Assembly (NCBI RefSeq): GCF_014200405.1
Contig: NZ_JACHBQ010000001.1
Span: 682,001-746,000, forward strand
Source: Cryobacterium roopkundense
GTDB lineage: Bacteria > Actinomycetota > Actinomycetes > Actinomycetales > Microbacteriaceae
Direction of reading: 5' to 3'
Length of the DNA: 64,000 bases
Every line of letters starts with the position of its first letter. Positions within the stretch are counted from its first letter, which is position 1. The notes beneath the pieces are model-generated. The model saw nothing but the letters and a program-made list of their open reading frames with translations, had not been told where the DNA came from and searched no databases. Positions 58,680-64,000 of the stretch are shown in pieces. The position numbers were made by a program, and so were the translations under genes.

Positions 58680-59761
58680 TGTACCGAGCCATCAGGTTGG
58701 TGACACTCGTTTGATCGGGGTGGTTCCGATGCCGGTGTGGATGCGTTCAGTGTTGTAGTAGTTGAGCCAGGGGTCAAGGGCTTGGGTGCGTTGGGCGCTG
58801 CTGGTGAACACCTGGCGGTAGGCCCACTCGGTTTGCAGGGTGCGGTTGAAGCGTTCGACCTTGCCGTTGGTCCAGGGGCAGTGCGGTTTGATGAAGCGTT
58901 GCTGCGCACCGAGGGTCGCGACGGCGTCTTTGAACGCTTGGGAGTTTCGGTAGGCGAAGGCGTTGTCGGAGAGGACTCGTTCGATTTTGGGGATGCCGCA
59001 GCTGGCGAAGAATGCCGCAGCGCGCAGGAGAACGCCGGCCGCGGTGGTGCCCTTTTCGTCGGGGTGCACTTCGGCGTAGGCGAGGCGGGTGTGATCGTCG
59101 ATGACGGCGTGCACGTAGTCGTAGCCGACGCGCACGTGACCGGCTGTGTGGTTGGCCCTGGTCTGTCCGGGTTGGGCCCGCCAGCCGCCGCCTTCGGCGA
59201 TACGCCCGAGCTTCTTCACGTCGATATGGAGCATTTCGCCGGGGCGGGCGCGTTCATACCGGTTGGCTGTGGCGCGGGTAGCGCGGATCCGTTCGCCGGT
59301 CAGCGGGTCGCATTCCCAGAGCGCGGGGACGTTATGACGAGCGAGGACTCTCGAGACGGTCCGCGCGGGAACGCCCGTATCGGCGGCGATGCGGACCGGG
59401 CCCGTGCGCAGCCGGCCGCGGGCCTCGAGGACCGCTGCCTCACGTTCGGGGCTCGTCTGGGTGGGCATCGAGTGCGGCCGTGAGGACCGGTCTCTGAGGC
59501 CGGCTTCACCCTCCGAACAGTACCGGCGCACCCACCGATACGCGCACTGGCGGGAGATGCCGAGCTCTTTGGCGACGTGCGCGGCCGGACGACCACCGAG
59601 CACCCTTTCGACCAAAAGAGCCCTTCCGCGAACGGTCAACTTGGCGTTAATGTGTGACACGAGGACCTCCGTTGTGAAGTGAGACGTTGAACATCTCCAC
59701 TAAGCACCGGAGGTCCTTCCTTTTTCAACCCCTTAAGTCACCAACGTCATGGCTGGGTACA
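58680..59761 (-). mobile_element. IS481-family insertion sequence (1082 bp) within katG remnant
   Basis: Terminal repeats begin TGTACCGAGCCATCA (58680-58694) and, reverse, TGTACCCAGCCATGA (59747-59761), with GGTTGGTGAC or CGTTGGTGAC following. Target duplication ACTAGT (58674-58679 and 59762-59767), which contains CTAG, as IS481 elements prefer. Single intact transposase gene. The remnant at 39540-39659 belongs to the same family. Confidence 0.93.
58692..59660 (-). CDS. IS481-family transposase
   Basis: 322 residues. Helix-turn-helix GRPAAHVAKELGISRQCAYRWVRRY near residue 22, then DDE core: EMLHIDVKKLGRI, VLSDNAFAYRN and TNGKVERFNRTLQTEWAYR. Intact and typical in length. Confidence 0.93.
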   Translation of the reverse strand: MSHINAKLTVRGRALLVERVLGGRPAAHVAKELGISRQCAYRWVRRYCSEGEAGLRDRSSRPHSMPTQTSPEREAAVLEARGRLRTGPVRIAADTGVPARTVSRVLARHNVPALWECDPLTGERIRATRATANRYERARPGEMLHIDVKKLGRIAEGGGWRAQPGQTRANHTAGHVRVGYDYVHAVIDDHTRLAYAEVHPDEKGTTAAGVLLRAAAFFASCGIPKIERVLSDNAFAYRNSQAFKDAVATLGAQQRFIKPHCPWTNGKVERFNRTLQTEWAYRQVFTSSAQRTQALDPWLNYYNTERIHTGIGTTPIKRVSPT

Positions 59762-59765
59762 ACTA

Positions 59766-59930
<165 letters not shown>

Positions 59931-60018
59931 TTAGTCTCCGATCGAGCGGGCTGGAGCAAGGCAAGCGAGAACCTCCGCATCAAGGACCAGTAGGTCCAGC
60001 GTCGCCGAAAGGGAACCC

Positions 60019-61116
60019 CTACAGGGCGATGGAAGGTGTCCAACCCTCGTTGTCATCGTTCCGCCACGTTTGGTGGGTCGATTCGTCTTGAGTGATTTCG
60101 GTGAGCCAATATGTTTGATCGGGGTCCCACCCTGCGAGGACGGTCATCAGGTCGTCGTTGACGGGAATAGCCCGTCCTGCGGTGGCGAGGTAGCCGGTCA
60201 CGGTCAGGTGAATCGCATCAATATCCTGTCCGACTTGCGCCCAGTCGGGGATGACCCAGCGACCGGTGCGGGCGGTGGTGCGGTACCAGTCGTGTCTGCG
60301 CGAAGCTGTCGCTTCCAACGGGTATCGCCTGCACAATTCAGCCCATGCTTGAGGGCTGTCGATCTCGTAGACTCGCGCGTCACGGGGAACGTGGATCTGA
60401 TGCACGGCGGCCTTTGTCCACCCCATGCTGTCCTCGATCAGCTGCAGGCCTGCTGGGCCAACCAAGCCCAAGGCGCGTGTGCTGCGAGTCACGCCGTTTG
60501 GTGGCTTGGACCACCAAGTACCGCTCCAAGCGGCTCCAGGATCAGCCGGCCGATTGCGGCTCGCGTCATCCTCTTCGTCGACCTGCGCCTTGTGCCATCG
60601 CTCGAGAATCTCTGAGAGAGTCTTCTGGGCCGCAGGGCCAGCTGGAGTCTCCAAGAAGTCCACTACCCATTGCGCGTCGGGGGCAAGCGGCGCAGTCCAC
60701 CAGTCGCAGTGCAGCGAGTTTGAAAGAAGCGTGGCGACGCGGGCCAATGGCACGTCAAGCTCCGGAGTTGCAGCGAGAACATCCTCCCCATCGGGCTCCT
60801 GCCAGTAGCGGGCATTATCCACTGCGGCGCCAAGGGCCTGCAGGATGGCACGTTCACCCGGCTCAGAGAGCGGGACAACTGCCAGCAGTCGCGCTACGTC
60901 CTCGGGTGAGTGACTTGGCTGCGAGGACTGCTCAGCACCTGGCCCGAAGAGGACTCTCGAGTTGCCACGGCCTGGGTCGAGCTCGTGTGCAGCGTAGAAA
61001 AGCGCTTGGCGCAACTGGTCCGCTTCTTGCGTGTCATCGAGGAGTTCTCGCGCAAGTTCGAGGCACAGCCGCCTCCCGCGAGGACCAGCGAGCAACGTAA
61101 CCGGATCTAGGGCCAT
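60019..61116 (-). CDS. Uncharacterised 365-residue protein
   Basis: No named domain recognised. It starts MALDPVTLLAGPRGRRLCLELARELL, has HCDWWTAPLAP and SGTWWSKPPN near residue 135-205, and a C-terminal part RVYEIDSPQAWAELCRRYPLEATASRRHDWYRTTARTGRWVIPDWAQVGQDIDAIHLTVTGYLATAGRAIPV, rich in W, R and H, which looks like a compact enzymatic domain. Similar proteins with unknown function are known to me from actinobacteria. It may be an effector or toxin because of its position in the island, but that is inference only. Confidence 0.6.
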   Translation of the reverse strand: MALDPVTLLAGPRGRRLCLELARELLDDTQEADQLRQALFYAAHELDPGRGNSRVLFGPGAEQSSQPSHSPEDVARLLAVVPLSEPGERAILQALGAAVDNARYWQEPDGEDVLAATPELDVPLARVATLLSNSLHCDWWTAPLAPDAQWVVDFLETPAGPAAQKTLSEILERWHKAQVDEEDDASRNRPADPGAAWSGTWWSKPPNGVTRSTRALGLVGPAGLQLIEDSMGWTKAAVHQIHVPRDARVYEIDSPQAWAELCRRYPLEATASRRHDWYRTTARTGRWVIPDWAQVGQDIDAIHLTVTGYLATAGRAIPVNDDLMTVLAGWDPDQTYWLTEITQDESTHQTWRNDDNEGWTPSIAL

Positions 61117-61153
61117 GTCTCACCCTAACTAGAACGAGTCGACCCCACGGAGC

Positions 61154-61248
61154 GCCGCAAGCCGGACGTTGAGCGACACGGATTTGGGCCAGTCGCAGAG
61201 TCAGGGCCGGCCTCGCTCTTCGTTGCACAGGGGAACCTCCTGCTGGAC
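61154..61248 (+). repeat. Motif A and motif B facing each other
   Basis: GCCGCAAGCCGGACG (61154-61168) and GGAACCTCCTGCTGGAC (61232-61248) lie 63 bases apart in the gap between the hypothetical gene and NUDIX copy 2. The GCnCCGCAAG and CTTGCnGG-like halves can pair imperfectly. No gene in this 168-base gap. Confidence 0.5.
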
Positions 61249-61284
61249 GCGCCTTGGGTGATGGAGGGTTGGTAGCGTGGCCGG

Positions 61285-61689
61285 ATGGCTACTCAAACGC
61301 TCGTTGTCGCTGCGGTGTGCTTTCGCGACGCCGCCGACAGGATACTCACCGTCCGAAAGCGTGCCACCAGCTATTTCATGCTGCCCGGCGGCAAATTCGA
61401 GCCCGGGGAAGGCTCGGGGGCAGCCGCTCTCCGGCAAGTTCACGAAGAGCTGGGCGTGACGGTCAGGTCGGAAGACCTCGCCTTGCTGGGTAGCTGGACG
61501 GGAGCAGCCGCAAACGAGCTGGACACGCTCGTCGACGCGACCGTCTACCTCAGCACTGTTGTCATCACGCCGATATCGTCAGCAGAAATTGTTGAACTGC
61601 GATGGATAGATCCCACCGCCACGGCCGAACCGGAGTTTCCACTTGCACCGTTGTTAACGGACTTCGTGTTTCCCGCTCTGGCCGCATAA
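61285..61689 (+). CDS. NUDIX hydrolase, copy 2 (altered Nudix box)
   Basis: 134 residues, nearly identical to copy 1. The Nudix box reads LRQVHEELG instead of LREVHEELG: GAA is CAA, changing the glutamate of the REUxEE core, one of the important acidic residues in MutT-like enzymes, so activity is probably reduced. TAGCGT at 61273-61278 precedes the ATG by 6 bases as in copy 1. Confidence 0.82.
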   Translation: MATQTLVVAAVCFRDAADRILTVRKRATSYFMLPGGKFEPGEGSGAAALRQVHEELGVTVRSEDLALLGSWTGAAANELDTLVDATVYLSTVVITPISSAEIVELRWIDPTATAEPEFPLAPLLTDFVFPALAA

Positions 61690-62282
61690 TGCAGATCGCA
61701 ATCTTCACTGGATCTGCATCCGGTCACAGCCCCGTGTTCGCTGAAGGGGTTGCCACACTCGCTCGCACGTTGGCTGAACAAGGGATTGGGATCGTTTATG
61801 GCGGTGGAAATGTTGGCTTGATGGGCATCATCGCGACCGAGGCACTCAGCCACGGTGGTGCCGTCATCGGCGTCATCCCGGGATCTCTCGTCGACCGAGA
61901 ATTGGCCCACCCGGACCTCACCAGGTTGGAAATCGTGGAGACCATGCACGAACGTAAGGCGCGTATGGCCGAGTTGTCCGACGCCTTCATCGCTCTTCCG
62001 GGCGGGACCGGAACCTTGGAGGAGTTCTTTGAAGTCTGGACCTGGCAGCAGTTGGGAATCCACAACAAGCCCGTCGCCCTGTACAACGTCGACGGTTTCT
62101 GGGATCCCCTCATCGCGATGATCTATGCCAGCGTAGACGCAGGATTTCTCCGAGGCGTCTACCGGGACGCGCTGATCATTTCTGACAACGCACAAGACCT
62201 GCTCAACCAGCTCTCGATCTGGAAGCCGGCACCGCAAAAATGGCATGCAGAAATCTCAACTGACGTGGTCCCGCTCCCGTAA
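61689..62282 (+). CDS. LOG-family phosphoribohydrolase, copy 2 (intact)
   Basis: A 197-residue LOG (lonely guy) family protein, which releases the base from cytokinin-type nucleoside 5'-monophosphates or other AMP-like nucleotides. VYGGGNVGLMG near residue 37 and PGGTGTLEEFFEVWTW near 104 (PGGxGTxxE) are intact. Start overlaps the NUDIX stop (TAATG). The NUDIX-LOG pair could sanitise or degrade modified nucleotides together. Confidence 0.9.
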   Translation: MQIAIFTGSASGHSPVFAEGVATLARTLAEQGIGIVYGGGNVGLMGIIATEALSHGGAVIGVIPGSLVDRELAHPDLTRLEIVETMHERKARMAELSDAFIALPGGTGTLEEFFEVWTWQQLGIHNKPVALYNVDGFWDPLIAMIYASVDAGFLRGVYRDALIISDNAQDLLNQLSIWKPAPQKWHAEISTDVVPLP

Positions 62283-62413
62283 AGTCTCGTCATGGCGCCT
62301 CACGACAGCCTGGTCGATAGAGCACGTACGCGGATGTTCCACATCGACTTCGACCGCCCGCAAGCCGAACCTCCACTGGAAGTGAGCGGTCGAGATGTCG
62401 TTGGGAGAAATCA

Positions 62414-62815
62414 GTGTCGAGTGAACCCTCGGTGGAAAAAGTCGGTGATGTCTGGTCCCGCATTTCCGGCTTGTTCTATCGCGCCGTGGATCCCGCACAC
62501 CAGTACAGGGCCCTTCTGGGTTCGCGCCTCGCTGGCAGGTACTCAGAACCGTCGCAACCGACTTTGTACCTGAGCTCATCTCCCCAAGGAGTCGACGCGG
62601 CGATGATCGCCCATACCCGGGGTCGTGTCGCTGAGCTCATCCTGCTGGAATTTCACGTGGAGGCCCATAACATCGTCGATCTGCGCGACCCGGCAGTCCT
62701 CCTTGCAACCGGCATCGACCTTGCAGACGCAGTCGCGCCATGGCAAGAAATCGTGAAGGCTGGAGGCGAACCCTCTTCGTGGCATGTCCGCCGGCGGCTA
62801 GCGGGAGTTTCCTAG
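62414..62815 (+). CDS. RES-domain protein, copy 2, C-terminally truncated
   Basis: 133 residues, homologous to 47605-48102 over the first 125 residues (SGLFYRAVDPAHQYRALLGSRLAGRY, PTLYLSSSPQGVDAAM). After HVRRRLAG the homology ends and a stop follows (VS-stop); the last 35 residues with GRWHLTLF are missing, where the next element begins. GTG start. Probably non-functional. Confidence 0.78.
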   Translation: MSSEPSVEKVGDVWSRISGLFYRAVDPAHQYRALLGSRLAGRYSEPSQPTLYLSSSPQGVDAAMIAHTRGRVAELILLEFHVEAHNIVDLRDPAVLLATGIDLADAVAPWQEIVKAGGEPSSWHVRRRLAGVS

Positions 62816-64000
62816 CTATTTCCGGAACGCCAGACTGCACTGAGGTCAATTCCTGTGCTGGTCTGGCGTTCTTCGGCGTGGTGGCGTGACTTTTGGTCCT
62901 TGAGAGCGTATGATCGAAAGTTTGGCTAGTTTGTATAAGAAGACCATCAACGGGAAGCCGTATTGGTACCTGCGGGAGATGGCCCGTGTCGACGGCAAGC
63001 CCAAGATGGTCTCGGAGCGCTATCTGGGGTCAGCGGCCGATATTGAGGCGTTGCATGATGCCCGTGAGGCTGAATCGGTGCCGTCGAAGACGTAGCACCT
63101 CGGCTTCGGAGACACGGCCGCGGTCTGGGAAATCCTGAACCGACTCGACGTGGCCGGGATCATCGACGATGTCGTCGGCGCGCGCCGCAGCGACGCGGGC
63201 GCGTCGGTCGGCACCTATCTGGCGTTGGCTGCGCTGAATCGGGTCGTCGCCCCGACGTCAAAACTGGGCTTCGCGGACTGGTGGAAAAGCACCGCCGCAG
63301 ACCGATTCACGAAGGTCCCGGCGAGCGTGTTGGATCACCGCCGGTTCTGGGACGCGATGCACAAAGTCACCGATGACCAGCTCGCCGAGATTGAGCAGCG
63401 ACTCGCGGTCGCGATGATCACCACGTTCAACCTGAACATCTCAGCGTTGGCGTTGGATATGACCAACTTCGCGACCTATATCGATTCCGCCAACGACAAG
63501 GCCCCCATCGCTCAGCGCGGCAAAGCGAAGCAGAAGCGCACCGACCTGCGCCTGGTGGGGCTGGGTCTGGTCGTCACCAGTGACGGCGGCGTGCCTCTGG
63601 TCGCTCACGCCTACCCCGGAAACCGGCCTGACGTGACCCAGTTCCCGCTGATGATCGACCTCCTCAGTGCCCGCCACACGGCCCTGGCCTCGAAGGCTGG
63701 CCGGGCGGCGCCAGCGGAGATGACGGTCGTCTTCGACGCCGGCCAGAACTCCCTGAGCAACTTCGCTCACGTCACCGCCACCGGCCTCTCCTTCGTGGGT
63801 TCCATCCCACCATCCGTCGTTGCTGATCTGCTTACCCTGCCCGCGAGCGAGCGCCGCATCGTCGATCAGGACCGATTCGGCGGGCTGAGCGCGGTCGAGA
63901 CCCGCCGAACCGTTTACGGCTCTGAACGCCGGGTGATTCTCACGCACTCCCCGACCCTGCACGACAAACAAGCCGTCGGATTCGTGCAAACCCTCAGCAA
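62816..64000 (+). mobile_element. IS1634/IS4-type element, left part, runs off the window
   Basis: The left boundary is between 62803 (end of RES homology) and 62910. An inverted repeat GAACGCCAGAC (62825-62835) with GTCTGGCGTTC (62861-62871) is near the end and could form a hairpin in read-through transcripts, as in IS10/IS1634 ends. A transposase gene begins at 62910. Confidence 0.75.
62910..64000 (+). pseudogene. IS1634-family transposase with an in-frame TAG
   Basis: ATG 62910 begins MIESLASLYKKTINGKPYWYLREMARVDGK. A TAG at 63093-63095 stops it at 61 residues, but the same frame continues HLGFGDTAAVWEILNRLDVAGIIDD through to the window edge, with TNFATYIDSANDKAPIAQRGKAKQKRTDLRLVGLGLVVTSDGGVPL typical of IS1634/IS4-like transposases. 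The stop is most simply a nonsense mutation. The 3' end is outside the window. Confidence 0.82.

Larger units (their letters stand above)
61232..62370 (+). repeat. NUDIX-LOG duplicated unit, copy 2 (1139 bp)
   Basis: Second copy of 48404-49541; starts at motif B and ends at motif A (CCCGCAAGCCGAAC, 62357-62370). Base differences are few, spread along the unit. Confidence 0.85.

Overview
High-GC DNA from an actinobacterium. Gene content (mycothiol-type MshA/MshB pair, FurA next to a catalase, a DUF222/HNH endonuclease, TA(N3)T-type promoters sitting directly on start codons, MmpL and Fic proteins) and codon use suggest a Microbacteriaceae member, perhaps near Cryobacterium or Salinibacterium. 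The family assignment is inference, because no marker gene is present.

The first 39 kb are mostly ordinary chromosome. From the left: the end of a propionate/methylcitrate pair (prpB-prpC), a small leaderless ORF coupled to an S51-type peptidase, ung, a PAT-like acetyltransferase, an SDR and an amidase. Next comes a proline symporter gene (putP) split at codon 11 by an ISL3 element, then an MmpL exporter, furA-katA, and a minus-strand run (HExxH protein, flavin disulfide reductase, crotonase, degenerate arginase homologue, F420-type reductase, PspA). It continues with amino-acid metabolism and transport (C26 amidotransferase, trans-sulfuration PLP enzyme, alanine symporter with universal stress protein), a 1083-residue secreted DMFase-like protein, mshB-like and mshA-like genes, a secreted serine protease with a tiny partner ORF, acetyltransferases, an S66 carboxypeptidase, a DUF222/HNH protein, an OsmC/OhrR pair and a c-di-GMP enzyme.

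From about 39.4 kb to the right edge the character changes to an accessory island. It holds two near-identical IS3 copies, two IS1380 copies, one intact and one decayed IS481, and the start of an IS1634-like element. Between them are small autonomous modules: YefM-YoeB, a SoxR-controlled VOC protein, a Phd-like antitoxin with a second toxin-like gene, a RES toxin, NUDIX plus LOG, an SdpI-like protein, Phd-RelE, and a membrane protein with a YtrA-type regulator. Several genes are broken (fic, a GNAT, a lipoprotein-like gene, katG, one LOG copy, one RES copy), and the insertion junctions let the order of events be read.

The most interesting signal is in 46-62.4 kb. Short inverted motifs (GGAACnnCnTGCGGGAC and CCCGCAAGsCGAACG) recur between these modules. 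A NUDIX-LOG unit is present twice, and both copies begin and end exactly at these motifs (1138 and 1139 bp, differing in length by the one base whose loss frameshifts the first LOG). The RES module lies upstream of one copy and downstream of the other. The two NUDIX-LOG copies have also decayed in a complementary way. This looks like shuffling of gene cassettes by an unidentified recombination system or by small non-autonomous elements. No recombinase other than IS transposases is visible in the window.
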